A stretch of DNA of 64,000 nucleotides from Actibacterium sp. XHP0104 (GCF_025751515.1 NZ_JAOWLE010000007.1:62001-126000), one strand, 5' to 3'; counted from the stretch's first letter, positions 37,501 to 45,164 are shown. Notes: generated by a model from the letters alone, not told the origin. Made by a program: numbers and translations.

Positions 37501-37762
37501 CGATCAGCCGCACCAGGATGCCCTTGGCCCCGGTCAGGGTCTGCTCGGCATAGGTGTCGACCGACAGCGGATGTTTCAGCGCCACCAGATTGGCCAGCCG
37601 CAGCGAGGGCAGCCCGCCGCCCGCACGCCGCCAACCCGCCGCAAAGGCCCCCAGGTCGGAATCGGAAAACGACAGCACCACCAGATCCGCGGGCGTCTGC
37701 CCCAGATCGCGCGGCGTGTCGGTTTCCTCTAACCCGTGGCTTTCGCGAAAGACGACGTGCAT
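34517..37762 (-). CDS. cobN: Aerobic cobaltochelatase large subunit CobN
   Basis: Porphyrin-binding subunit of the ATP-dependent CobNST chelatase that inserts cobalt into hydrogenobyrinic acid a,c-diamide. 1081 aa, shorter than the roughly 1270 aa of the classic Pseudomonas denitrificans CobN, but both ends look intact (MHVVFRESHGLEETDTPRDLGQ; C terminus DLVDFMQDANPGALAAM). Visible: VLSTYPGKAHQLAHAVGLDAP, HIGAHGTLEWLPGK and DCWPEALTGALPVIYPFIVNDPGE region. It starts 6 nt after cobW. The ATPase subunits CobS and CobT are not in this window. Confidence 0.95.
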   Translation of the reverse strand: MHVVFRESHGLEETDTPRDLGQTPADLVVLSFSDSDLGAFAAGWRRAGGGLPSLRLANLVALKHPLSVDTYAEQTLTGAKGILVRLIGGESYWPYGLATLQDMARRRGIALAVLPADGRPDPRLDQVSTLPVSTLRRLQVLCDAGGAVAAQAALAQLALAAGLYAGPVRGDKTVPEAGFYDPTHGVVPEPTPGAAPFALVSFYRSYLTSADTGPIDALITALRARGFDAHGIFATSLKAPGTADWLRDRIARLTPAAIVNATAFSARGADGAASPLDAAGCPVFQVALSTARRKDWAMAERGLSPADLAMHVVLPEVDGRVFAGVASFKQPEKRDPDLEYARFAHRADPVRVDAIADRVAAWNRLRALPAAQKRVALVLSTYPGKAHQLAHAVGLDAPASCDAILGQLRAMGLNAPATDDTAARLGHDTLHWPLDDYRAALATLPKGLRDDLTRAWGDPANDPICDGNTFRFAALHSGNTLIALQPERGQIDTRADDYHDLSRTPCHSYVAFYLWLRAQADALIHIGAHGTLEWLPGKAVALSDDCWPEALTGALPVIYPFIVNDPGEAAQAKRRIGAVTIGHMPPPLAQTTLPQGLGRLEQLLDEYSTADGLDPARRDRLISDIRAEARGTGVETDLGLTADTSPAEAITRIDSFVCDIKESQYGEGLHIFGLGDHGAQERAGLEAALTGRMVAPGPSGSPHRGRDDVRPTGRNLYTTDPRAVPSRAAHAQGVKLAEELLRRHLQDHGDWPRGLVIDLWGSATMRTAGEEFAMALHLAGLAPKWDDGSERVSGFEVIPLALLNRPRIDVTLRVSGLFRDVFPGLAQMFETAAAALSGRDEDAADNPYLRTAPRVFGPKPGLYGLNMGAALDDYTDAARAAAGEAWLAASSHAIDAQGAIRPARAALETRLREADSFVHLQDLPETDLLMASDYAAHEAGFAAAMARLGAPRPALYHLDATRPDAPRARDLGEEIARVTRARAANPNWATGMMRHGFRGAAEIAATLDHMAAFAHLAGVVPAHLFDLYFEATLGRADLVDFMQDANPGALAAMRARFAALREAGLWDTRRNSIAAAMEGLE

Positions 37763-37768
37763 CTGGCG

Positions 37769-38803
37769 TCAGACCCCCAGCGCGGCGTGAATGGCGGCGC
37801 GGTCGATGTGGTCGTGCTCGGCGATGACGACCAGCTGCGAGCGGCGGGGCAGGTCGCCCCAGGGCCGGTCATACTGGGCGCGCAGGCGGTCGCCCACGGC
37901 CTGAACCAGCATCCGCATCGGCTTGCCCGCGACGGCGACATAGCCCTTGACCCGCAGGATGTTCAGATCGCGCGCCATGGCGATGATCGCCTGTTGCAGC
38001 GCGTCGGGGTCGGCGACTTCGCCCAGCTCGACGGTGAGGCTGTCGAAATCGTCATGCTCGTGATCGTGGTGGCCGTCATGATGGCTGGGCCGGGCATCAA
38101 GGTCATCCTCGGCGGCGGCATTCAGCCCCAGGATGACACGCGGGTCGATCACGCCCTCGGTCATCGGCAGAATGGGCAGCTTGCGCGGGCTTTCGGCCTC
38201 GATCACGGCGCGGGCCTTGGCAAGGCCCGCGTCGCCGGCCAGATCGGCCTTGGACAAGAGAACGATATCGGCACAGGCGATCTGATCCTCGAAGACCTCG
38301 GACAGGGGCGTTTCATGGTCAAGGCTGTCATCGGCCTGGCGCTGCGCCTCGACGGCGGCGGGATCGGGGGCAAAGAGGCCATTGGCCACGGCCTCGGCAT
38401 CGGCCAGGGCAATCACACCGTCCACGGTGATGCGCGACCGGATCGCGGGCCAGTCAAAGGCCTTGAGCAGCGGCTTGGGCAGGGCAAGGCCCGAGGTCTC
38501 GATCAGGATGTGCTCGGGCGTTTCGGGCAGGGCCATAAGCGCCTCGATCGTGGGGATGAAATCATCGGCCACGGTGCAGCAGATACAGCCGTTGGCCAGC
38601 TCGACGATGTTCTCGGCCGGGCAATCGGGTACGGCGCAGGATTTCAGGATGTCGCCATCCACGCCGGCGGTACCGAATTCATTGACCAGCACCGCCAGGC
38701 GCTTGCCCTGCGGGTTCTGCATCAGGTGGCGGATCAGCGTGGTCTTGCCCGCGCCCAGAAAGCCGGTGATGACGGTGACGGGAATTTTCGACAGGTCGGA
38801 CAT
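37769..38803 (-). CDS. cobW: CobW, GTPase metallochaperone of cobalamin synthesis
   Basis: G3E-family GTPase thought to deliver cobalt to the CobN chelatase. 344 aa. Walker A GFLGAGKTT (14-22), metal-binding CxCC in GCICC (Cys73, 75, 76), GTPase base motif LSKADL, and a histidine-rich stretch HHDGHHDHEH (241-250) before the CobW C-terminal domain. It begins 2 nt after the DUF1636 stop and ends 6 nt before cobN, which fits a role in loading the chelatase. Confidence 0.95.
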   Translation of the reverse strand: MSDLSKIPVTVITGFLGAGKTTLIRHLMQNPQGKRLAVLVNEFGTAGVDGDILKSCAVPDCPAENIVELANGCICCTVADDFIPTIEALMALPETPEHILIETSGLALPKPLLKAFDWPAIRSRITVDGVIALADAEAVANGLFAPDPAAVEAQRQADDSLDHETPLSEVFEDQIACADIVLLSKADLAGDAGLAKARAVIEAESPRKLPILPMTEGVIDPRVILGLNAAAEDDLDARPSHHDGHHDHEHDDFDSLTVELGEVADPDALQQAIIAMARDLNILRVKGYVAVAGKPMRMLVQAVGDRLRAQYDRPWGDLPRRSQLVVIAEHDHIDRAAIHAALGV

Positions 38804-38805
38804 GG

Positions 38806-39174
38806 TTACTCCTGCGGGGGGACGCGTGCGATGGATTGCTTGCGGAAAACGGTGGGGCGCTCGCGCCAGGGCACCAGCCCGTCATCGGTGGCGGCATAGG
38901 CGGTGACGCCGGCGACGATGTCGTCGACATGCTGGGCAGGGTCGAGATCGCCATACACGTAGGTCCAGCGGGCAGGGCCGCCGCTGAGCGCGATCGAGCA
39001 GCCGCGCGAACAGGCCGACAGGCATTCGACCGGTTGCAGCGTGACGCCCTCGGGCAGCGCGCGACCTTCGAGCGCCTGCAGCAGGCGGGTGCCGGGGCGC
39101 GGTTCATCCGTGCCGGGTTCGCTGCCGCCAATACTGCGGCAGGTGGTGCAAACGGTCAGTGTGACGGTGGCCAT
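38806..39174 (-). CDS. DUF1636 protein, thioredoxin-like [2Fe-2S] ferredoxin type
   Basis: 122 aa from MATVTLTVCTTC; an upstream ATG (39216) would fall in the leader. Cysteines CTTC at the N terminus and CLSACSRGC in the middle resemble thioredoxin-fold [2Fe-2S] ferredoxins. Known as a frequent cobW neighbour with no proven function. First gene after the riboswitch in the cob operon, so it is co-repressed by B12. Inferred roles: electron donor for CobG or the corrin cobalt reduction, or a metal-binding partner of CobW. Confidence 0.78.
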   Translation of the reverse strand: MATVTLTVCTTCRSIGGSEPGTDEPRPGTRLLQALEGRALPEGVTLQPVECLSACSRGCSIALSGGPARWTYVYGDLDPAQHVDDIVAGVTAYAATDDGLVPWRERPTVFRKQSIARVPPQE

Positions 39175-39289
39175 GCAACCCATCCATATCCATGGGCTGC
39201 GGGGGGAAAGGGCCAAGAGGGGCGCACGGTTTCAGGCGCCTCCCGAAGCCGGCCGCGAAACACCCCGTTCGCCCGAAACAACAAAGTTA
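39175..39289 (-). other. Leader between riboswitch and DUF1636 gene
   Basis: 115 nt of the minus-strand transcript between the B12 box and the first start codon. It should contain the expression platform (terminator or ribosome-site sequestering hairpin). I see GC-rich complementary words but no single clear terminator. Confidence 0.4.
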
Positions 39290-39462
39290 CTGGCAGGTCT
39301 CCCGGCTTGCGGATCTCGGGGCGTGGGGCCCCGGCAACCCTCCCGCCTTCCCGGCTGGCGCCAGTGGCATTGGGGGGTCTCTCCGGTCACGGTCGCGGGG
39401 GCGGCTGCGCTTTAGCCGATGGCCTATCGCATTCCCTCTTCGCCTGTCATAGACAGGAACCA
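39290..39462 (-). promoter_or_regulatory. Cobalamin riboswitch of the main cob operon
   Basis: On the minus strand: GCGATAGGCCATC near the 5' end, the CCCGCGACCGTGACCGGAG core (a variant of CCGCAACTG..GCGGA), AATGCCACTGG, and the B12 box AGCCGGGAGACCTGCC (39293-39308). It should shut off DUF1636-cobW-cobN-cobG-cobH-cobI-cobJ-cobL-cobE-cobM-cobB-cobA when adenosylcobalamin is plentiful. cobK and cobO escape it because they run the other way. Confidence 0.93.
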
Positions 39463-39470
39463 GTGCGCTC

Positions 39471-39499
39471 AACTGAGGCATCGCCCCCTGTCTTGTCAA
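39471..39499 (-). promoter_or_regulatory. Promoter of the main cob operon
   Basis: Minus strand TTGACA (39499-39494), 17-bp spacer, TCAGTT (39476-39471). The start site would fall near 39464, exactly where the riboswitch begins. The -10 is a poor match, the -35 is perfect. It sits only 17 bp from the cobO ATG on the other strand. Confidence 0.5.
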
Positions 39500-39515
39500 G
39501 CGAAGGATCGCCCCG

Positions 39516-40136
39516 ATGACCGATACACCCGTCGCCGATGATGCCCGCCACGCCCAGAAAATGGCGAAGAAAAAGGCCGCTCGCGATAAGATCATGGCCT
39601 CGAAAGAGGGCGAAAAAGGGCTGGTGATCGTCCATACCGGGCCGGGCAAGGGCAAGTCGTCCTCGGGCTTTGGGATGATTCTGCGCTGCATCGCGCATGA
39701 GATGCCCTGTGCCGTGGTGCAGTTCATCAAGGGTGCCTGGCAGACCGGCGAACGCACGCTGATCGAGACCCATTTCGCCGATCTGTGCCAGTTTCATGCG
39801 ATGGGCGAGGGGTTCACCTGGGAAACCCAAGACCGCGCACGTGATATCGCGATGGCGGAAAAGGGCTGGGCCAAGGCCAAGGAACTGATCCGCGACCCCG
39901 GCATCCGGATGGTGCTGCTGGACGAGATCAATATCGCGCTGCGCTACGATTATCTGGACGTGAACGAGGTGGTGCGCTTTCTGTCCGAGGAAAAGCCGCC
40001 GATGACCCATGTCGTGCTGACCGGCCGGAACGCCAAGCCCGAGCTGATCGAACTCGCCGATCTGGTGACCGAGATGACACTGGTCAAGCACCCCTTCCGG
40101 TCGGGCATCAAGGGCCAGCCGGGCGTCGAGTTCTGA
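39516..40136 (+). CDS. cobO: Corrinoid adenosyltransferase CobO
   Basis: Transfers the adenosyl group from ATP to Co(I) corrinoid, making the coenzyme form. 206 aa. Lysine-rich N-terminal tail (HAQKMAKKKAARDKIMASKEG) and P-loop VIVHTGPGKGKSSS (37-50), then VVQFIKGAWQTGER and LDEINIALRYDYL, all typical of CobO/BtuR. AAGGA lies 8 nt before the ATG. Its 53-bp spacer to the cob riboswitch is shared with a divergent promoter. A terminator-type repeat follows. Confidence 0.95.
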   Translation: MTDTPVADDARHAQKMAKKKAARDKIMASKEGEKGLVIVHTGPGKGKSSSGFGMILRCIAHEMPCAVVQFIKGAWQTGERTLIETHFADLCQFHAMGEGFTWETQDRARDIAMAEKGWAKAKELIRDPGIRMVLLDEINIALRYDYLDVNEVVRFLSEEKPPMTHVVLTGRNAKPELIELADLVTEMTLVKHPFRSGIKGQPGVEF

Positions 40137-40141
40137 GCAAA

Positions 40142-40176
40142 GGGGGCGCTGCCCCCTCGCGGCCCCAGGGGGCCGC
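40142..40176 (+). terminator. Paired hairpins after cobO
   Basis: GGGGGCG-C-TGCCCCC-like inverted repeat (40142-40156) and the perfect GCGGCCCC-AG-GGGGCCGC (40159-40176), followed after 10 nt by GAGGTATTTT. Likely transcription end of cobO. Confidence 0.6.
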
Positions 40177-40208
40177 TTACCCCCGAGGTATTTTAGCCAA
40201 GATGAAAG
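40157..40208 (+). repeat. Dispersed palindromic element, copy 2
   Basis: CTCGCGGCCCC..GGGGCCGCT, then GAGGTATTTT, two variable bases and CCAAGATGAAAG. Same word order and spacing as copy 1 after hisG, differing in the hairpin loop and the C-run before GAGG. Confidence 0.65.
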
Positions 40209-40342
40209 CAACGGAATCTTAACCATGCACGTGGAAACTGGTGTCGCGGTACAGGGAGAGGTCCCGATGACCGCCCAAGGTGAAAGCGCCGCGTTCCTCC
40301 CGCTATCGCGGCGGCCTGGGGCGCGGCGCCGATGTGCCTGGT

Positions 40343-40380
40343 CTTTCATATTGGCGAAAAATACCTCCGCCGGAGGCTCC
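40343..40380 (-). repeat. Dispersed palindromic element, copy 3 (partial, inverted)
   Basis: On the minus strand GGAGCCTCCGGCGGAGGTATTTTT, CGCCAATATGAAAG: the second half of copy 1 with one change in the AAGATG word. The CCTCCGCCGGAGG palindrome is at 40364-40376. The upstream GCGGCCC hairpin half is missing. Confidence 0.6.
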
Positions 40381-40415
40381 CGCAGGTGCAATCGCCGTGC
40401 GACAGGGAGGGAGTG

Positions 40416-41861
40416 ATGCCGGCGTTGATGATCCAGGGAGCGGGCTCGAATGTAGGCAAGTCGTTGCTGGTGGCCGGGTTGTGCCGTGCCGCGCGGCGGC
40501 GGGGGCTGTCGGTGGCGCCGTTCAAGCCGCAGAATATGTCGAACAATGCCGCCGTGACAGGGGATGGCGGCGAGATCGGGCGGGCGCAGGCGTTGCAGGC
40601 GCTGGCCTGCGGGTTGGAGCCGCATACCGATATGAACCCGGTTCTGTTGAAGCCCGAGAGCGATACGGGGGCACAGGTCGTGGTGCAGGGCAAGGTTCTG
40701 ACCACGACGCGGGCGCGGGATTATGCGCGCCTCAAACCCCAGCTGCTGGGCCGGGTGCTAGAGAGTTTTCATCGCTTGCAGGCCGCGCATGACCTGGTGA
40801 TCGTCGAGGGAGCGGGCAGCCCGGCCGAGGTGAACCTGCGGTCGGGGGATATCGCGAATATGGGCTTTGCCTGTGCCGCCGGTGTGCCAGTCGTGTTGGC
40901 GGGTGATATCGACCGGGGCGGGGTGATAGCTCAGATGGTTGGTACGCAAGCCGTGCTGGACCCGTCCGACAATGCGCAGATTGCCGGGTTCGTGATCAAC
41001 AAGTTTCGCGGGGATGTAAGCCTCTTTGAGGATGGCTATGCGCTGATTGCGCAGCGGACGGGCTGGCCTGGTTTTGGCGTGCTGCCGTTTTTCGCTGACG
41101 CGAACCGGTTGCCGGCCGAGGATGCGCTGGATTTGCCGCGGCGGTCGCGGGGAGAGGGCTTTCGCGTGGCCTGTCTGGCGCTGTCGCGGATCGCGAATTT
41201 CGATGATCTGGATCCGCTGGCGCAAGAGCCGGGTGTTGATCTGACGCTGGTGGCGCCGGGCGAGCCCATTCCGGGCGACGCCGATCTGGTGATCCTGCCG
41301 GGCAGCAAGTCGACGCGCGGTGATCTGGCATTTCTGCGGGCGCAGGGCTGGGACGTGGATCTGGCGGCGCATGTGCGAAGGGGCGGGCATGTGCTGGGCA
41401 TTTGCGGCGGTTACCAGATGCTGGGCCATGCGATCCGCGACCCGGACGGGCTGGAAGGGGCGGCGGGGGATACGCCGGGGCTGGGCTTGCTTGATGTCGA
41501 GACTGAGATGCGCGCCGACAAACGGCTGACCCGCGTGACGGCGGTGCATGCCGCGACGGGTGTGCCGATGCAGGGCTATGAGATCCACATCGGTCGCACC
41601 GATGGTCCGGCCCGTGCGCGGCCTTTCGCGCATGTCGATGGCCAGCCCGAGGGGGCCGTGTCACCCGACGGGCGGATCATGGGCAGCTATCTGCACGGGT
41701 TGTTCGCCGATGATGCGTTCCGCGCGGCATTCCTGCGCGGGCTGGGCGTCGAGGCCGGGCCGGTGCGCTATGGCGCGGTCGTCGAGCAGACGCTGGATGC
41801 GCTGGCCGATCACATGGAGACCCATCTGGACGTCGCGGGCCTGTTGGCGCTGGCGCGTTAG
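40416..41861 (+). CDS. cobQ: Cobyric acid synthase CobQ
   Basis: Glutamine-dependent amidation of the b, d, e and g side chains of adenosylcobyrinic acid a,c-diamide. 481 aa from [24 protein letters not shown] precedes the ATG. Visible: ATPase start [12 protein letters not shown] (7-18), [36 protein letters not shown], and amidotransferase Cys330 in [13 protein letters not shown] with the later His in GYEIHIG. Its TAG overlaps the convergent Thr-P decarboxylase stop by 4 nt (TTAG). Confidence 0.96.
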   Translation: MPALMIQGAGSNVGKSLLVAGLCRAARRRGLSVAPFKPQNMSNNAAVTGDGGEIGRAQALQALACGLEPHTDMNPVLLKPESDTGAQVVVQGKVLTTTRARDYARLKPQLLGRVLESFHRLQAAHDLVIVEGAGSPAEVNLRSGDIANMGFACAAGVPVVLAGDIDRGGVIAQMVGTQAVLDPSDNAQIAGFVINKFRGDVSLFEDGYALIAQRTGWPGFGVLPFFADANRLPAEDALDLPRRSRGEGFRVACLALSRIANFDDLDPLAQEPGVDLTLVAPGEPIPGDADLVILPGSKSTRGDLAFLRAQGWDVDLAAHVRRGGHVLGICGGYQMLGHAIRDPDGLEGAAGDTPGLGLLDVETEMRADKRLTRVTAVHAATGVPMQGYEIHIGRTDGPARARPFAHVDGQPEGAVSPDGRIMGSYLHGLFADDAFRAAFLRGLGVEAGPVRYGAVVEQTLDALADHMETHLDVAGLLALAR

Positions 41862-42823
41862 CTCAGCGCCTGTGCGATGCGGGTCCATTCGGGCTTGGGG
41901 CCGGGCAGGCCAAGGCGGATCAGGTGGTCGGACCAGGGAAAGGTGCGGGTCCAGATATGGGCGCGGGCCAGGCGGGTTTGGGCCTCTTCGGCGTTTGGGG
42001 TGTGATAGAGGCGAAAGAGCTCGGTGCCGCCGATCAGCGCCCACCCCGCGCGAAGGGCGATGTTGTCAAGGCGGGCGGCCTCGGCGCGCAGGCGGCTGGT
42101 GGTGGTGGTGGCCCAGTTGCGATCGGCCAGCGCGCGTTGCCCGATTTCGACCGCCGCCCCGCAGATCGGCCAGGGCCCGGCCAGTTCGGCCATGGGCGCG
42201 ATGTCGTCGGGGTGACCCAGGGCAAAGCCCAGCCGCAGCCCGGCCAGCCCATAGAACTTGCCAAAGGATCGCAGCACGAACAGGCCGCGCCGGGTGCCGG
42301 CATGGGGCGCGACCGAGAGGTCGGGGCGGGGGTCGGCAAAGCTTTCATCGACGATCAGCGTGCCTACCTGACCGGCCAGTGCCAGCAGGTCGGCAGGGGT
42401 GGTTTCGCGGCCGTCGGGGTTGTTGGGGTTGACGATCACCGCCAGGTCGGCGCCCGGCAGATCGCTGACCGCCGCGACCTCGGTCACCTGCCAGCCGGCG
42501 GCGCGCAGGCTGGCGGCATGTTCGTTGTAGGTGGGCGCCAGCACCCGGGCCTGTCCGGGCGGCAACAGGCGCGGGATCATCTGGATCGCGGCCTGCGCGC
42601 CGGGCAGCGGCAGAATGGCGGCGGGGCTGTCATAGGCCCGCGCGGCGGCGTTGCTGAGCGCGGCCATGTCGGCCCGTGTGGGCAGGGCGCGCCAGGCGTG
42701 ATCGGGCAGTGCGGGCACCGGGTAGGGCGCCCGGTTGATGCCGGTCGACAGGTCGATCCAGTCGGCGGGGTCTCCGCCGAACTGCTGCATGGCTTTGTCG
42801 ATATTCCCGCCGTGATCGCGCAT
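41858..42823 (-). CDS. cobD: L-threonine-O-3-phosphate decarboxylase (CobD; CobC of P. denitrificans)
   Basis: PLP enzyme making (R)-1-amino-2-propanol phosphate, the linker of the nucleotide loop. 321 aa. Visible: [32 protein letters not shown] (start, split), [35 protein letters not shown], and the Schiff-base lysine in [17 protein letters not shown]. Follows cbiB by 12 nt on the minus strand. The threonine kinase two genes upstream supplies its substrate. Confidence 0.92.
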   Translation of the reverse strand: MRDHGGNIDKAMQQFGGDPADWIDLSTGINRAPYPVPALPDHAWRALPTRADMAALSNAAARAYDSPAAILPLPGAQAAIQMIPRLLPPGQARVLAPTYNEHAASLRAAGWQVTEVAAVSDLPGADLAVIVNPNNPDGRETTPADLLALAGQVGTLIVDESFADPRPDLSVAPHAGTRRGLFVLRSFGKFYGLAGLRLGFALGHPDDIAPMAELAGPWPICGAAVEIGQRALADRNWATTTTSRLRAEAARLDNIALRAGWALIGGTELFRLYHTPNAEEAQTRLARAHIWTRTFPWSDHLIRLGLPGPKPEWTRIAQALS

Positions 42824-42835
42824 GGCCCGCCCCCT

Positions 42836-43777
42836 TTAGGTCAGCGCCCATAGCCCAAGCACCGCCGCCAGCGCAACCAGCATCCGCAGGTAAAGCCGCA
42901 GCCCGCGCCGCAGGTCGGCGGGGCCGGGATCGGGGGCGTCGGCATTCACCCAGGGCTCAGGCGAGACCCGGTCGCCATAGCTGCGCGGCCCCGACAGGCG
43001 CAGGTGCAGGGCGCCGGCCATTGCGGCCTCGGGCCAGCCGGCATTGGGCGATCGGTGGTGGCGCGCGTCGCGCAGGATCGACCGCAACGCGGTCAGCGGG
43101 CGGGGCGAGGCCAGCGCGAACAGCAGCCCCGTCAGCCGCGCCGGGATCAGGTTGACCGCGTCGTCGATCCGCGCCGCGGCCTTGCCGAAATATTCATACC
43201 GGTCGGACCGGTGACCGATCATCGAATCCAGCGTGTTGATCGCCTTGTAGGCCGCGATGCCCGGCAGGCCGGCAACCGCCCCCCAGAACAGCGGCGCCAC
43301 AATCCCGTCCGAGCTGTTCTCGGCCAGGCTTTCCAGCGCGGCACGGGCCACCCCGGCCTGATCCAGCGCGGCCGGGTCGCGCCCGACGATCATCGACACC
43401 GCCTGTCGCGCGCCGGGCAGGTCGCCCGCGCCAAGGGGGCGGGCCACGTCGGCCACGTGGGTATACATCGACCGCGCCGCGACCAACGGCCAGGCCAGCA
43501 GCCCGGTCAGGATTGTGCCCGGCCAGCCGCCGGGCAACAGCGTCATCAGCACCAGCCCCGTGCCCGAGGCAGCCGCGATCACCGTCAGGCTGGCGGTCAG
43601 CCCGGCGCCGAACTGCTGGGCGGGGCTGTCATCGGGGTGGTTGTTGCGGGCCTCAAGCCGCGCGATCAGCGCGCCAAGCCAGGTCACCGGGTGGCCGATG
43701 TGCGCATAAAGCGGCGCGGGCCAGCCGATCAGCGCATCCAGCGCCAGGGCGATGATCATCGCGGCGGGCCAGTTCAT
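42836..43777 (-). CDS. cbiB: Adenosylcobinamide-phosphate synthase CbiB
   Basis: Membrane enzyme attaching aminopropanol phosphate to adenosylcobyric acid. 313 aa from MNWPAAMIIALALDALIGWP; multi-pass with hydrophobic stretches near residues 4-20, 50-95 and 285-313. Visible: HPVTWLGALI, SMYTHVADVARPL, RQAVSMIVGRDPAALD, SLAENSSDGIVAPLFWGAVAGLPG and YKAINTLDSMIGH. ATGA overlap with the upstream kinase gene. Confidence 0.93.
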   Translation of the reverse strand: MNWPAAMIIALALDALIGWPAPLYAHIGHPVTWLGALIARLEARNNHPDDSPAQQFGAGLTASLTVIAAASGTGLVLMTLLPGGWPGTILTGLLAWPLVAARSMYTHVADVARPLGAGDLPGARQAVSMIVGRDPAALDQAGVARAALESLAENSSDGIVAPLFWGAVAGLPGIAAYKAINTLDSMIGHRSDRYEYFGKAAARIDDAVNLIPARLTGLLFALASPRPLTALRSILRDARHHRSPNAGWPEAAMAGALHLRLSGPRSYGDRVSPEPWVNADAPDPGPADLRRGLRLYLRMLVALAAVLGLWALT

Positions 43778-44601
43778 CGCGCGCCTCCCGCGTCGAATTG
43801 CAGGAGGCGGGTGAAACCGGCCTCGCGCAGTTGATTGCGGCCATGGGGTGGCACGGCGCCGGGCGCAAAGATCAGCCCGCGCGCCGATCCGGTATGGGCC
43901 ATGACCCATCCCAGTGCGCTAAGGCTGCGGGCCAGGTCTGCGGTCGGGTCATTGCCGGGGCCGCGCAGGGCGATGTTGCGTCGGGCCGATTGGCTGGCCA
44001 GCGCGGCTAGGCGGGGCAGGTTCGCGTCCTGCGCCGCCGCGTGCCAGTTGGGCAGCAGGTCGGCGATATCGGCGAAATCGGCGTCTGTCGGATCGGTGCG
44101 GTGGGCGGGGCCGTGGAATCCGCCCAGCACTGTGAACCGGGGCAGGGGCGGCAGGGTGCCAAGCACCTGCGCGCGGCGTGAGGCCCAGAGCAGCCGCTCG
44201 GGGCAGGGGAACATCAGCGGGTCGGTCGCGCCCTCGATCGTTAGGCAGGCGCGGGCCAGTGTCTGGGCGTCGATGCCCGGTGCCGCCGCGCGGGCCAGTG
44301 CCACCAGCGCCGCCGTCGAGGCCCCCGCGCCGCCACCGGGCGGCATATCGGCGTGCAGCACGAACCGGCCGCGAGGCGGCGCGCCGATCAGGTCGAACAA
44401 CCGCCGCAGATCGGACGGGCCGATCAGCCGGGGCCGGGCCAGCAGGGACAGGCCGCGCGCCGGTCGCGCGCTGACCCGCATCGCCAGTTCCGGGCAGGGC
44501 AGCGAGATCAGCGCCACCGGCCCATGCGGCCCCATGCGGCCCTGGATCAGCTCTCCGAAATGGCCGTTGATCCGCAGATGTGATGCGCGCGGGGCAATCA
44601 C
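43774..44601 (-). CDS. GHMP-family L-threonine kinase (PduX/BluE type)
   Basis: 275 aa. Phosphorylates L-threonine for the decarboxylase downstream. Visible: HFGELIQGRMGPHGPVALISLP, close to the PduX/BluE GELIQG start, and the ATP-binding GHMP loop ADMPPGGGAGASTAALVAL. GTG start overlapping the phosphatase stop (GTGA). Context with Thr-P decarboxylase and CbiB makes the assignment firm in role; BluE is the name used in Rhodobacter capsulatus. Confidence 0.85.
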   Translation of the reverse strand: MIAPRASHLRINGHFGELIQGRMGPHGPVALISLPCPELAMRVSARPARGLSLLARPRLIGPSDLRRLFDLIGAPPRGRFVLHADMPPGGGAGASTAALVALARAAAPGIDAQTLARACLTIEGATDPLMFPCPERLLWASRRAQVLGTLPPLPRFTVLGGFHGPAHRTDPTDADFADIADLLPNWHAAAQDANLPRLAALASQSARRNIALRGPGNDPTADLARSLSALGWVMAHTGSARGLIFAPGAVPPHGRNQLREAGFTRLLQFDAGGAR

Positions 44602-45164
44602 CCAGAGACCTCGCGGATGACGAACCCGTCGCCGGGCAAAAAGGTGATCCGGGTCAGCGACAGCGGCGCGATCTCAAAGCTTAGCGCGCCGGGGACGGTG
44701 CCGGTCGCCATGGCCAACGCGGCGCGGATGGTGCCGGCATGGGCGACCACGGCGATGTCGCCGCCGGTGGCTAGGGCACGCAGCGCGGGGATGGTGCGAG
44801 CGCAGAGATCGGCAAAGCTTTCGCCGCCGGGCGGGCAATGCGTGGCCAGGGCCTCGCGGGTCATCGGGCCAAGGTCGGGCAGGGAATCATAGGGCTGGTC
44901 TTCCCAGGCGCCCAGGTCCTGTTCCCATAGCGCGGGCAGGGTCTCGGGCACGCGGTCGGGCCAGATTCTCGCGGCGGTTTGCAGGCAGCGCAGGGCCGGG
45001 CTGGCGACGATCCGATCGGGGGCGGGCAGGCGGTCGCGCAGGGCCGTAAACGTCCTTGAATCGCTGCAATCGGCGGGCAGATCGCGCCGCCCATAGGCGC
45101 GCCCGTCGCCCATCACCGGGGCATGCCGGATCAGCATCAGATTGGTCGTCGTGGTGTCCGGCAT
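44598..45164 (-). CDS. Histidine phosphatase, probable alpha-ribazole phosphatase
   Basis: 188 aa from MPDTTTTNLMLIRHAPV; AAGGGG lies 10 nt before it. Phosphoglycerate-mutase fold with the RHA catalytic motif (LMLIRHAPV) and the second histidine in IAVVAHAGTIRAALAM; GGESFADLCARTIPAL between. The place next to cobU-cobT-cobS and the kinase suggests dephosphorylation of alpha-ribazole phosphate or adenosylcobalamin phosphate (CobC/CobZ-type role). An ATG 7 codons upstream is possible. First gene of the minus-strand group phosphatase-kinase-cbiB-cobD. Confidence 0.82.
   Translation of the reverse strand: MPDTTTTNLMLIRHAPVMGDGRAYGRRDLPADCSDSRTFTALRDRLPAPDRIVASPALRCLQTAARIWPDRVPETLPALWEQDLGAWEDQPYDSLPDLGPMTREALATHCPPGGESFADLCARTIPALRALATGGDIAVVAHAGTIRAALAMATGTVPGALSFEIAPLSLTRITFLPGDGFVIREVSG

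Larger units (their letters stand above)
40137..40415. other. Spacer between cobO and cobQ with two facing repeats
   Basis: 279 bp. It holds dispersed element copy 2 (forward) and copy 3 (inverted), with about 135 bp between. That middle part has an in-frame ATG with GGGAGAGG before it (40267, [10 protein letters not shown]), but the frame runs straight into copy 3 and shows no family, so it is not called as a gene. The arrangement suggests a small gene lost between two 3' ends. Confidence 0.5.

Noticed and set aside
40267-40416. Small plus-strand frame starting [10 protein letters not shown] before cobQ
   Set aside because: It runs through the dispersed repeat copy 3 and up to the cobQ start; the later residues are just the repeat translated, so no independent support.
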